NCBI GenBank assembly: GCA_048594885.1 | Contig: JBMDXB010000079.1 | Span: forward strand, 54,462-118,461 | DNA from: JBMDXB01 sp048594885 | GTDB taxonomy: Bacteria; Acidobacteriota; Vicinamibacteria; Vicinamibacterales; 2-12-FULL-66-21 | Reading direction: 5' to 3' | DNA length: 64,000 nucleotides | Shown here: one piece after another, positions 26,680 to 34,127 of the stretch | How the letters are laid out: every line of letters starts with the position of its first letter | Position numbering within the stretch: the stretch's first letter is position 1 | Notes under the pieces: generated by a model | What the model was told of the DNA's origin: nothing | Seen by the model: only the letters and a program-made list of their open reading frames with translations | Database searches by the model: none | Translations under genes and position numbers: made by a program

Positions 26680-28185
26680 CTACTGCTCGGCGATGCGGCT
26701 GGCGAACGCCGCGCTCTTGAGCGCCGTCGCGAACCCGGCGTCCCTCAGCGCCGTCTGCAGGGCCGCGGAACGGATCGCCGCCTCGAACTCGGCGCCGGCG
26801 AACATCGTGCGCAGCGCGCTCGACTTCAGCGCCGCCTGCATCTCGGCTTCGGCCAACGCCTTGCGCATCGCCGCCGACGCGAAGGCCGCCTCCAGCTCCG
26901 CCGCCCCGATCGACTTCATCAGAGAGGACTTGGCGAATGCGGTGCGGAGGTCCGCCTGCGCAAACGCGTTCATCAGCGCCGCATCCGTGAATGCCGAACG
27001 GACTTCAGCGACGGCAAACGCGTTGCGCAGCGCCGCCGACGCGATGGCCCCCTGGAAGTCGACGTCGGCCAGCGCCGCCTGCATCTGCGCGTGGGCGAGC
27101 GATGCGCGCACGTTCGACCGCGCCAGCGCTGCCTCGAGGCGGTCGTCGGCGAATGCGGCCAACAGGTTTGCCCCCTTCAGCGACGCGCGAACGTTCATGT
27201 CGACGAGCGCCACGCGGAACTGCGCGTCGCGCAGGGCCGCCTGGATGTTCGCCTTGCCGAACGCCGCCATGAGGTCGGCATCGGCAAACGCCGCCTCCAA
27301 CTCGTCGGCCGCAAACGCGAGGCGGAGGTTCGCCTTCGCCAGCGCGGCTTCTACCGCATCGTCGTTGAGCGCCGCGTGCATCTGCTGCGACGCCAGTGCC
27401 GCGCGCGTCTGGGAGCGCGCCAGCGCCGCGCTCAGCTCGTCGTCGCGGAACGCAGCGGCGACGCCGTCGTCGGCCATCGCCACCGCGCGCAGCGCCGCGG
27501 CAGCGTCCGGCTCCGCGAACGCGGAGCGCATCGCGGCGCTGGTGAACAGCGACCGCAGCTCGGCATTCGTGAGCATCTTGCGCGCCTTCTCGTCCTTCAG
27601 CAGGCGATCGAACGTCTCGCTCTGCATGAACGCCTGCGCCTGCGTATCGCCGAGCGCGACGTCCTTGTCGGCGATCTGCTGCGCCTGATAGCGCTTGGCG
27701 GCGCCGATCGTGGCCTCGGCGCCCTCGTCGACGGGCGGCACACCGTAGAACCACAGGCCCACGAGAACCGCCGCCGCCACGGCGCTGATCCCCCACACGA
27801 CTTTCGTCCTTGACATCGTGCCCTCCATCGGTGAGCCGGCCCAGGTGTCCGTGCCGAGTACGCCGCCCACGGCCGCCGCTGCGCGCGCCACATGGCGCCG
27901 CACGCGCGACAGCAGTCCGAGCGGTTGCGGGTGCCGCAGCGCCTGTACCCGCGTCATGATCTCCGCCACCGCCGTCCCGGACGGCTCGATCTCAGGACCG
28001 GTGACGAGTCCCTCGTCCAGCGAGCGGAGCGCCGCGCGAACCAGCCGCGCCTCGGGGCTGGCTGCCAGCAGCGTTTCGAGCCGTGCCGCCTCGTCAGGAG
28101 CCAGCGATCCCTCCGCGTCCCGCTGAAGCAGCTCCACGTCGTCTCTGGTCAACATCCCGCCTTGCTGGCGCGGCTCTTCGCTCAC
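26680..28185 (-). CDS. anti-sigma-like membrane protein with about 34 tandem nonapeptide repeats
   Basis: The 501-residue protein has a cytoplasmic N-terminus (LTRDDVELLQRDAEGSLAPDEAARL..., residues 11-90) resembling anti-sigma factors but with no zinc-binding Cys. One membrane helix follows at 129-148 (VVWGISAVAAAVLVGLWFYG). From residue 190 to 500 the sequence is built almost only of nine-residue units, for example ADLMAAFGK, ANIQAALRD, AQFRVALVD and ANLLAAFAD, with a hydrophobic residue at position 3, mostly Ala at 6 and Phe/Leu at 7. I count 34 units with one five-residue insert. The repeat part should be outside the membrane and strongly helical. The gene follows an ECF sigma gene by 40 bases, so it is the probable sigma partner. 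Start GTG 28185; ATG 28155 is possible. I know no named family for it. Confidence 0.8.
   Translation of the reverse strand: MSEEPRQQGGMLTRDDVELLQRDAEGSLAPDEAARLETLLAASPEARLVRAALRSLDEGLVTGPEIEPSGTAVAEIMTRVQALRHPQPLGLLSRVRRHVARAAAAVGGVLGTDTWAGSPMEGTMSRTKVVWGISAVAAAVLVGLWFYGVPPVDEGAEATIGAAKRYQAQQIADKDVALGDTQAQAFMQSETFDRLLKDEKARKMLTNAELRSLFTSAAMRSAFAEPDAAAALRAVAMADDGVAAAFRDDELSAALARSQTRAALASQQMHAALNDDAVEAALAKANLRLAFAADELEAAFADADLMAAFGKANIQAALRDAQFRVALVDMNVRASLKGANLLAAFADDRLEAALARSNVRASLAHAQMQAALADVDFQGAIASAALRNAFAVAEVRSAFTDAALMNAFAQADLRTAFAKSSLMKSIGAAELEAAFASAAMRKALAEAEMQAALKSSALRTMFAGAEFEAAIRSAALQTALRDAGFATALKSAAFASRIAEQ
26686..27618 (-). repeat. 27-bp coding period: 34 nonapeptide units
   Basis: This is the DNA that encodes residues 190-500 of the sigma-linked membrane protein. 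Units keep the pattern x-x-[LMFVI]-x-x-A-[FLI]-x-x but differ at most codons, so the array is old and under protein-level selection rather than a recent DNA expansion. A single five-residue insert (VAMAD) interrupts the register after the fifth unit. Confidence 0.85.
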
Positions 28186-28225
28186 GCCGGTAAATACACC
28201 GTCCCGGCCGAAAAGTTGGTCGGCG

Positions 28226-28765
28226 TCATGCGCCCGTGCCGACCAGCAGCTCGCACAGGCGCTGACGCGCGGAAAAGAGGCGCGATTTCACCGTCTTCTC
28301 CGGAATGCCCAAGGCCACTGCGACCTCCTCGTACGAGAGCTCGACGAAGTGTCGGAGGATGATGACGTCGCGCTGCGCGGCCGGCAACTGCCGGATCGCG
28401 CCACGCACCAGCCGGCGGAGCTCCGCCACTTCGACGCCGTCGGGGACTGTCGGCGCTGCGGCGGTCTCCGGCAGCGGTGCCGCCGGACGCCTGGCGCGGC
28501 GCGTGTTCAGACACTCATTGATCAGGATGCGATACAGCCAGGTGAAGAACCGCCGCGTCGAGTCGCACGTCGCCAGCGCCTGGAAGGCCTTGAGAAAGGC
28601 CGTCTGCGTGGCGTCGCGCGCCTCTTCCCGGTCGTCGAGCAGACGGACGGCCGCGCGATAAAGCGGCCGGTGATAGCGTTCGACGAGCCGTTCGAACGCC
28701 GTCTCGTCTCCACTGAGACACCGCGCCACCAACGCGGCATCATCCGCAGCTGCGTCGACGAGCAA
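28226..28765 (-). CDS. ECF sigma factor (RpoE-like)
   Basis: The 179-residue sigma factor shows region 2 (DETAFERLVERYHRPLYRAAVRLL, then ATQTAFLKAFQAL and RFFTWLYRILINECLNTRR) and region 4 (LPAAQRDVIILRHFVELSYEEVAVALGI, then TVKSRLFSARQRL). Only short parts are quoted. It looks like a classic RpoE-type ECF factor controlled by a membrane anti-sigma protein, here most probably the nonapeptide-repeat protein 40 bases downstream. The start is a TTG at 28765, favoured by GGAGGG about seven bases upstream and by the reading frame start (LVDAAADDAALVARCL). The gene is divergent from the partner-switching cassette that begins at 28878. Confidence 0.9.
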   Translation of the reverse strand: MLVDAAADDAALVARCLSGDETAFERLVERYHRPLYRAAVRLLDDREEARDATQTAFLKAFQALATCDSTRRFFTWLYRILINECLNTRRARRPAAPLPETAAAPTVPDGVEVAELRRLVRGAIRQLPAAQRDVIILRHFVELSYEEVAVALGIPEKTVKSRLFSARQRLCELLVGTGA

Positions 28766-28815
28766 ACGTCACCCTCCGAACTCGATGGAGCCGGTGAGAC
28801 GCTGAGGACGGCGAC

Positions 28816-28844
28816 TTATAACACATCGCAGGGACGGGTATGAT
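28816..28844 (+). promoter_or_regulatory. candidate promoter TTATAA-N17-TATGAT
   Basis: TTATAA (28816-28821) and TATGAT (28839-28844) are separated by 17 bases in the divergent region between the sigma gene and the RsbW-like gene at 28878. Both hexamers match the housekeeping consensus at four or five positions. No experimental or comparative support is available. Confidence 0.3.
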
Positions 28845-28877
28845 GGTCCCCGACGGATTCTTCGGCCCATTACAGAA

Positions 28878-29309
28878 ATGGAATCGCGCCGCGCGCACCT
28901 GCCCGCCGATACGACGGCCGTCTCCCAGGCGGCCGCCGCGCTCGACGCCTTCTCGACTGCCGAGCGCCTGCCCGCCGATACCGTCTGGCGGCTGCGAGTC
29001 GCGCTCGACGAGATCCTCGCAAACATCGTGACGCACGGAACCGTGGACGGGAAGGTTCCGGCCATCGACGTCCTCTTCCGCCGGGACGACGACGTCGTGG
29101 AAGTGACGGTGGCGGACGACGGGCCCGGATTCGACCCGCTGACGCAGCCGGATCCGGACGTCACGCTGCCGCTCGAGGCGCGGCAGCCCGGCGGGCTCGG
29201 TATCGTGCTCGTGAAGTCGCTGATGGATCGCGTGCACTACGAGCGGGACACGCGCAACGTTCTGACGATCTGGAAGAGGATCGCCTCGGAGGAAAGCGGC
29301 GAACCATGA
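28878..29309 (+). CDS. RsbW-like anti-sigma regulatory kinase (HATPase_c_2)
   Basis: The 143-residue protein is a small GHKL ATPase of the RsbW/SpoIIAB type. The N box is DEILANIVTHG, the G1 box DDGPGFDP and the G2 box GGLGIVLVKSLMD. In known systems it phosphorylates a STAS antagonist on Ser or binds a sigma factor. Here the STAS gene starts inside its stop (ATGA overlap at 29306) and a SpoIIE-type phosphatase gene follows, so the three form a complete partner-switching module. The ATG is at 28878. The controlled sigma factor or other target is not identified; the nearest sigma gene is divergent. Confidence 0.9.
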   Translation: MESRRAHLPADTTAVSQAAAALDAFSTAERLPADTVWRLRVALDEILANIVTHGTVDGKVPAIDVLFRRDDDVVEVTVADDGPGFDPLTQPDPDVTLPLEARQPGGLGIVLVKSLMDRVHYERDTRNVLTIWKRIASEESGEP

Positions 29310-29650
29310 CCATCGACCAAAGCACCCGTGATGGGGTGACCGTGCTGGCACCGCACGGCCGCATCGACACCACGACGAGCGGCGCGCTCGAGGACCGCGT
29401 GCGGCGCATCGTTGACGACGGCGTCCGAAGCCTGATCGTTGATTTCGCCGGCGTGGAGTACATCAGCAGCGCCGGCCTGCGTGTGGCGCTGGTGCTCGCC
29501 AAGCGGCTGCGCGGTCTCGACGGACAACTGGTGCTGTGCGGCATGGCGCAGCCCGTCCGGCAGGTATTTCAGCTCGCAGGATTCCTGCCACTGTTCGCCG
29601 TCACCACCGATCGCGAAGCCGCGCTCGCCCGGTTCGCCGCGGTGCCGTGA
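29306..29650 (+). CDS. STAS-domain anti-sigma factor antagonist
   Basis: The 114-residue protein is a single STAS domain (residues 3-110). The conserved helix start YISSAGLRVAL carries the Ser that partner kinases phosphorylate in SpoIIAA/RsbV proteins. GRIDTTTSGALEDRV and LVLCGM are further family landmarks. It overlaps the RsbW-like gene by four bases (ATGA) and the phosphatase gene by four (GTGA), so the three proteins are made in step. Its dephosphorylated form should bind and neutralise the RsbW-like kinase. Confidence 0.93.
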   Translation: MTIDQSTRDGVTVLAPHGRIDTTTSGALEDRVRRIVDDGVRSLIVDFAGVEYISSAGLRVALVLAKRLRGLDGQLVLCGMAQPVRQVFQLAGFLPLFAVTTDREAALARFAAVP

Positions 29651-31314
29651 AGACGATCAAGCTGCGCGTCGAGCGGCCCGACGGCGTCGCGATGGAACGC
29701 ACCAGTTCCGGCGAGGCGTTGACGTTCGGCCGCGCCGCGGGTGCGGACGTCGTGTGCTCCGACAATTCCATGTCGCGCCGGCACGCGCGCATCGCCCCGG
29801 ACGGCGACGGCTGGGTCGTCGAGGATCTGGGCGCGCGCAACAGCACCTATCTCAACGGAACGCGGATCGACGCGCCCGCGCGCCTCGCGCCCGGTGACGT
29901 GATCCAGATGGGCGCCACGCACGTACGCGTGGCGGAGGTGAACGGCCAGGCGCAGCCGGCACCGCCGGACATGCTCGGCGCCGGCGCTCTCGGATCGTCG
30001 ATCTTCCGGTCCGTCGCGGAGATGGCGCCGTTCGACGTCTCCGCCGCGGAGCGGTACGCGACCGCACCGGCGCGTGTGAGGGCGCGGCTGAACGCGCTCA
30101 ACGAGTTCCATCGCGCGTTGGCCGGCGCCATCTCGCTCGATGCCCTCCTCGAGCTGATGCTCGATCAGCTTTTCCAGGTACTGCAACCGGAGGAGGGCAT
30201 CATCCTGCTGCGCCAGCGTGATGGCACGCTGGCCACGGCCGCCAGCCGCCGCCGCCCGGATGCGACAGGCGATCTGCTGGTGTCGCAGCGGCTCACCGCC
30301 GAGGTCGTCGGCCGGGGCACGGCCGCGCTCGTCACCGACGTCGCGGAGGACGCGCGGTTCGCGACGGCGCAGAGCGTCATCGGTGCCGGCATCCGGACCA
30401 TCCTGGCGGCGCCGTTCATCGAACCCGAAGGCTGCCTCGGCATGGTGGCGATCTACTCCCGCACGACGGTGCGCCGCTTCGGAGAAGAAGATCTCGAGCT
30501 GCTGGTGTCGCTCGCGTCGGCTGCCGCGCTGCGCATTCGCAACGTCGCGCTGGCGGAAGAAGCGGCGGCGCGCCGCGTGCACGACCGCGAGCTGGCGCTG
30601 GCGCACGACATCCAGATGGCCATGCTGCCGCGACAGATGCCGCGGCGGCCGGAGATAGCGATGGCCGCCTCGCTGAGTCCCGCGCGCGCGGTTGGCGGCG
30701 ATCTCTATGATTTCCTCGTCTCCGGCGACAGCCTGTCGTTCGTCATTGCCGACGCTGCCGGCAAGGGCGTGAGCGCGGCGCTGTTCATGGCGGTCACCCG
30801 CACGCTGTTCCGCGCCATCGCGCACGGCGACACGAGCGTCTCGTCCGTCGTCGAGCGGATGAACGCGGAGCTCACGCGGGACAACGAGCAGCAATTCTTC
30901 GTCACGGCGCTCGTCGGGCGGATTGCGCTGGCCTCGGGAGAGCTGACGATGTGCAGCGCCGGCCACCCGCCGCCACTTCGTGCCGCCCGCGGAGAGCGGC
31001 CGTCGCCGCTGCCTGTCGCCGCCGGTATCGCGCTCGGCGTCCTCGAGCAGGCCCGCTACGAAGAAACGAGGATGGTCCTCGGCGCCGGGGACACGCTGCT
31101 GCTCTTCACCGACGGCGTGCCCGAAGCCATCAACGGCGCGGGAGAGCTGTTCTCGGACGCGCGGCTGCTGCGCGAATTCTCAGGATGTGCCGCCGCGCCT
31201 CCGGAGGAAATCGTCGAGCGCGTCGTCGGCGCGGTGAACCGCTTTGCGGCGGGCGCGCAGCAGGAGGACGACATCACTCTACTGGCGCTGCGCTATCTCG
31301 GGGGCGGTCCCTGA
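29647..31314 (+). CDS. FHA-GAF-SpoIIE PP2C-type phosphatase
   Basis: The 555-residue protein has an N-terminal FHA domain (FGRAAGADVV, SMSRRHARI, GARNSTYLNGTRI; residues 20-100), which binds phosphothreonine. A GAF domain follows (about 150-310: LLELMLDQLFQVLQPEEGIILL... AAPFIEPEGCLGMV), then a coiled stretch, then a SpoIIE phosphatase domain (about 335-553: GGDLYDFLV, DAAGKGVSAALFMA, SAGHPPPLR, FTDGVPEAIN, QQEDDITLLAL) with the metal-binding Asp residues intact. It should dephosphorylate the STAS protein. The FHA domain could bring it under control of the Ser/Thr kinases in this genome (inference). GTG start at 29647. The last codons (GGT CCC TGA) belong to a heptanucleotide array. Confidence 0.93.
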   Translation: MKTIKLRVERPDGVAMERTSSGEALTFGRAAGADVVCSDNSMSRRHARIAPDGDGWVVEDLGARNSTYLNGTRIDAPARLAPGDVIQMGATHVRVAEVNGQAQPAPPDMLGAGALGSSIFRSVAEMAPFDVSAAERYATAPARVRARLNALNEFHRALAGAISLDALLELMLDQLFQVLQPEEGIILLRQRDGTLATAASRRRPDATGDLLVSQRLTAEVVGRGTAALVTDVAEDARFATAQSVIGAGIRTILAAPFIEPEGCLGMVAIYSRTTVRRFGEEDLELLVSLASAAALRIRNVALAEEAAARRVHDRELALAHDIQMAMLPRQMPRRPEIAMAASLSPARAVGGDLYDFLVSGDSLSFVIADAAGKGVSAALFMAVTRTLFRAIAHGDTSVSSVVERMNAELTRDNEQQFFVTALVGRIALASGELTMCSAGHPPPLRAARGERPSPLPVAAGIALGVLEQARYEETRMVLGAGDTLLLFTDGVPEAINGAGELFSDARLLREFSGCAAAPPEEIVERVVGAVNRFAAGAQQEDDITLLALRYLGGGP

Positions 31315-31389
31315 TCCCCGATCCCTGGTCCCTGGTCCCTAGTCCCTGGTCCCTGGTCCCTGGTCCCGGGTCCCGGGTCCCGGGTCCTC
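31306..31389. repeat. heptanucleotide array (GGTCCCT)n, 12 units
   Basis: Twelve seven-base units (GGTCCCT with variants GATCCCC, AGTCCCT, GGTCCCG, GGTCCTC) fill exactly 84 bases between and into two convergent genes. The first unit supplies the last two sense codons and stop of the phosphatase gene. On the other strand the units encode the C-terminal 16 residues and stop of the SDR gene. Confidence 0.85.
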
Positions 31390-32451
31390 TGAGTGCGCGC
31401 GGACGAACGCGACCAACTGCGCGGCGTAGCCGGCGAACGGGGGGCATGAGATGCCGCACTCACCGAGAACCTGGGTGGTCACCGCGGTGTCGTAACGCGC
31501 GCGGTGGACCGTGTAGTCGAGCATCGGCCTCTGCACCGGCGACAGCTGTGGGATGCCGGGCAATCGCAGCGCCGCGCGCGCGAGGCCGAACGGCACCGGC
31601 AAGGTCACCACGCGCCGGCCCGCCGCGCTCGCGAGCACCTCGATCATCTCCGGAATCCTCATCGGACGCGGGTCGGCGAGATGGAACGTCTGCCCCGCCG
31701 TACCGGCACGCGCCGCCAGCGCTGACATCGCGTCGAACACGAAGTCGCACGGCACGAGATTGAGCTCCGTCGTTCGCGCGCCGATCGGCAGCGGCATCAC
31801 TGCCACGCGCGGCTGCCGCAGCAGCCATTGGATCGTCGCGTAGGGACCGTCGTACTTCTGCGTTGCGCCGGTGCGGCTGTCACCGACGACGACGGCGGGA
31901 CGATAGATCGTGGCGGGCAGGCCGCGCGACATCGCGTCCCGGACGAGCACTTCGGCGAGATACTTGCTCTCCTCGTAGACGTTATTGAACGTCTGCCCTT
32001 CCTCGAGCTGCGCTTCGGTGAACACGCCGTCGTAGCGGCCGCTGACGTAGCACGTGCTCACGTAATGCAGCCGCTCCAGCGAGCGGCAGGCAAATGCGAA
32101 CGCGAGCACGTGGCGCGTGCCCTCGACGTTCACGCGCATCGCCGGCTCGCGCGCAACAGCGAGATCGTAGATGGCGGCCAGATGGTAGATCTCGCGCGTC
32201 GTCGCAAGCAGCGCGTCGCGCTCCGCGCCCGTCCCCAGATCCGGCTGCGTGATATCTCCGCTGATGACGCGAATACGGTCGCGGAGGTTCGGACTGCGCG
32301 ATGCGATCTCGCTCACGCGGCGCCGTGCCAGATCGGCGAACGCCGGCTGCACGAGACATACGGCGTCGCGCTCCGCCGCGCGCCCGAGCAGGCGCGGCAG
32401 CAGGCCGCTCGCGAGAAAGCCGGGGAAGCCGGTCACGAGGAACGACGACAT
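31339..32451 (-). CDS. NAD(P)-dependent SDR (extended, acyl reductase/epimerase-like)
   Basis: The 370-residue protein has the Rossmann start FLVTGFPGFLASGLLPRLL (TGxxGFxxS form), VISGDIT, YHLAAIYDLA and the catalytic Tyr/Lys in VYEESKYLAEV. It is closest in look to the extended SDR/male-sterility (NAD_binding_4) group, which act on acyl or sugar substrates; the substrate is unknown. The final 16 residues (DPGPGTRDQGPGTRD) are encoded by a heptanucleotide array and are almost surely a late addition, not part of the fold. It follows the thiamine-binding protein gene by 19 bases on the same strand. Confidence 0.85.
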   Translation of the reverse strand: MSSFLVTGFPGFLASGLLPRLLGRAAERDAVCLVQPAFADLARRRVSEIASRSPNLRDRIRVISGDITQPDLGTGAERDALLATTREIYHLAAIYDLAVAREPAMRVNVEGTRHVLAFAFACRSLERLHYVSTCYVSGRYDGVFTEAQLEEGQTFNNVYEESKYLAEVLVRDAMSRGLPATIYRPAVVVGDSRTGATQKYDGPYATIQWLLRQPRVAVMPLPIGARTTELNLVPCDFVFDAMSALAARAGTAGQTFHLADPRPMRIPEMIEVLASAAGRRVVTLPVPFGLARAALRLPGIPQLSPVQRPMLDYTVHRARYDTAVTTQVLGECGISCPPFAGYAAQLVAFVRAHSEDPGPGTRDQGPGTRD

Positions 32452-32470
32452 CGATGGCGCCGCGGCTCCG

Positions 32471-32767
32471 CTACCTCTGGTCCTGCACGCTGCGAATCTT
32501 GTCCGCGAGCGACTGATCGCGATCGACGCGCGTCGACAGCTTCATCGTCGTGCTCACGCGCGGCGCGCCCATCGCGTGCACCGCCTCGTGGCAGCGCCGC
32601 ACGGCGCCGACGACAGCCTCCCACTCGCCTTCGACGTTCGTGCCGAACGCGTGCAGCTTCGGCTCGAGCCCCGCCTCACGCAGCACGCGCTCGCACGCGG
32701 CGACGTAGGGCGAGAGCGACACGCCGACGCCGAGCGGCACGATCGAAATGTCCGCCAGTACTTTCAT
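32471..32767 (-). CDS. MTH1187/YkoF-type thiamine-binding protein (DUF77)
   Basis: The 98-residue protein matches the MTH1187/YqgV family: VLADISIVPLGVGVSLSPYVA at the start, HAFGTNVEGEWEAVVGAV in the middle (seen as GTNVEGEWE) and VSTTMKLSTRVD near the end. Members are small ferredoxin-fold proteins, several of which bind thiamine or a hydroxymethylpyrimidine. It may provide thiamine-related binding in the cytoplasm. The ATG at 32767 agrees with the family N-terminus. It is the first gene of a two-gene unit with the SDR. Confidence 0.9.
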   Translation of the reverse strand: MKVLADISIVPLGVGVSLSPYVAACERVLREAGLEPKLHAFGTNVEGEWEAVVGAVRRCHEAVHAMGAPRVSTTMKLSTRVDRDQSLADKIRSVQDQR

Positions 32768-32916
32768 GCGACGAGAATAGTCCAGCCAGACGATTGAAGT
32801 CTCGCGCGCGGACGCGCTCGTCGTCCACCGAGGACACCTCGAGCGGAAATCGTTCCGGATTCCCGGCCGACCGGCTGGTCCCTCCCTTGCTGTCTCTGAG
32901 AGCGGAGCACCATCGC

Positions 32917-33606
32917 ATGACACGCACAGCACTCGTACTCATCCTCGTCGGTTTCATGGCCGCTCCGGCGGCGGCGCAGGGGCGTGGACGCAAGAGCGGC
33001 AAGGTGCCGCCGGGACACATGCCGGCCGCGGGCGAATGCCGCGTCTGGTACGACGGCGTCCCGCCCGGTCGGCAGCCACCGCCCACCAGCTGCGGCGAGG
33101 CTGAGCGTATCGCCGCGCGCGACGGACGCGCACGCGTGATCTACGGCGACGGCACGCGCAGCACGCGCGACGGCTGGTGGGGACGCGACGATCGGGACGA
33201 CCGTAGGGATCGTCGTGACGAACGCATCCGCCGCGACCGCGACGATGACGCTCGCGAGGAGCGCCGGGACCGGGGACGCGCCGTGCCGAGGACCGGCCCG
33301 CTGCCCGAGCGCGACCGCGCGCGCCGCATCCCCGACAGCCGATCCGACGCGGCATGGTCCGCCGCCTTCGACAAGGGGTTTGACGACGGCCGCGTCAAGG
33401 GACGCGAGGACGCGCGCGATGGCGATCGTCAGGATCCGGAGCGCCATGCCTGGTATCGATCCGCGAACCGCGGCTACAACAGCCGCTACGGCACGCGCGA
33501 GCAGTACCAGGCGGCGTATCGCGAGGGATTCCGCGACGGCTACTACGACGCGTATCGCGGCGAGGAGAACGCCCGCCGCAACCGTCCCCGCTGGTGGCCG
33601 TTTTGA
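32917..33606 (+). CDS. secreted Arg/Asp-rich hypothetical protein
   Basis: The 229-residue product begins with a signal peptide (TRTALVLILVGFMAAPAAAQ). A short conserved-looking part follows with two Cys (GECRVWYDGVPPGRQPPPTSCGEA), as in acidobacterial envelope proteins. Residues 85-140 are an extreme Arg/Asp stretch (RDDRDDRRDRRDERIRRDRD and on). The C-terminal 80 residues contain repeated Gly-Tyr-Arg patterns (FDKGFDDGRVKGRED, YREGFRDGYYDAYRG). No enzyme motif is seen. The charged middle may be disordered. The ATG at 32917 has GGAG upstream. The function is not known. Confidence 0.75.
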   Translation: MTRTALVLILVGFMAAPAAAQGRGRKSGKVPPGHMPAAGECRVWYDGVPPGRQPPPTSCGEAERIAARDGRARVIYGDGTRSTRDGWWGRDDRDDRRDRRDERIRRDRDDDAREERRDRGRAVPRTGPLPERDRARRIPDSRSDAAWSAAFDKGFDDGRVKGREDARDGDRQDPERHAWYRSANRGYNSRYGTREQYQAAYREGFRDGYYDAYRGEENARRNRPRWWPF

Positions 33607-33806
33607 TGCCCTGAATCCGGCCGAGGCTGTCGAGTTCGCTATTCGGCGAGAGACCGCGTATACTCAATGAGTCAGGTGGACAGACAGCCTCTGCTGTAGC
33701 CCAGTCTCGCTTCTTTCCCGCAGCGTGATCGCTTAGCACTCAAAGCCGCCATCCATCAGAAAGGATCCATGCCGGATCCACACGTCAAGGAAGAGAGAGA
33801 GACAGA
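33607..33806 (+). other. 200-base leader region upstream of the RRM gene
   Basis: No gene is seen here. A TATACT (33659-33664) could be a -10 box and would give a leader of about 140 bases before the RRM start, similar to long leaders of cold-shock genes. A purine-rich ribosome site (AAGGAAGAGAGAG) ends the region. Confidence 0.3.
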
Positions 33807-34121
33807 ATGGCCAGGAAACTCTACGTAGGAAACCTCCCGTACAACACGACCGAGCAGGACCTTCAGGACCTGTTCGCCGGCGCCGGCACCGTCGAGTCGG
33901 TGAACGTCATGCGCGATCAGGCCACCGGCCGCGCGCGCGGCTTCGCCTTCGTCGAGATGGCGTCCGACTCCGACGCGCAGCAGGCGATCAGCATGCTGAA
34001 CGCGAAGGACTTCGGCGGCCGCAGCCTGACCGTCAACGAAGCACGCCCGAAGGCGAGCGGCGGCGGCGGCGGATTCGGCGGCGGCGGCGGGAGACACCGG
34101 CGCTCCGAACCGCGCTGGTAA
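33807..34121 (+). CDS. RNA-binding protein with single RRM domain
   Basis: The 104-residue protein is one RRM: RNP2 KLYVGNLPY at residues 4-12 and RNP1 RGFAFVEM at about 44-51, followed by a glycine-rich tail (SGGGGGFGGGGG) and a basic end (RHRRSEPRW). Such Rbp proteins in cyanobacteria and other bacteria bind U-rich RNA and are often cold-induced. It has its own leader and a strong hairpin terminator 18 bases after the stop, so it is a single-gene transcript. An AAGGAAG site precedes the ATG. Confidence 0.96.
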   Translation: MARKLYVGNLPYNTTEQDLQDLFAGAGTVESVNVMRDQATGRARGFAFVEMASDSDAQQAISMLNAKDFGGRSLTVNEARPKASGGGGGFGGGGGRHRRSEPRW

Positions 34122-34127
34122 CCACGT

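Noticed and set aside
26693..27813. Plus-strand open frames across the nonapeptide gene
   Set aside because: They are antisense readings of the 27-base coding period. The minus-strand frame has the signal, membrane helix, repeats and sigma linkage.
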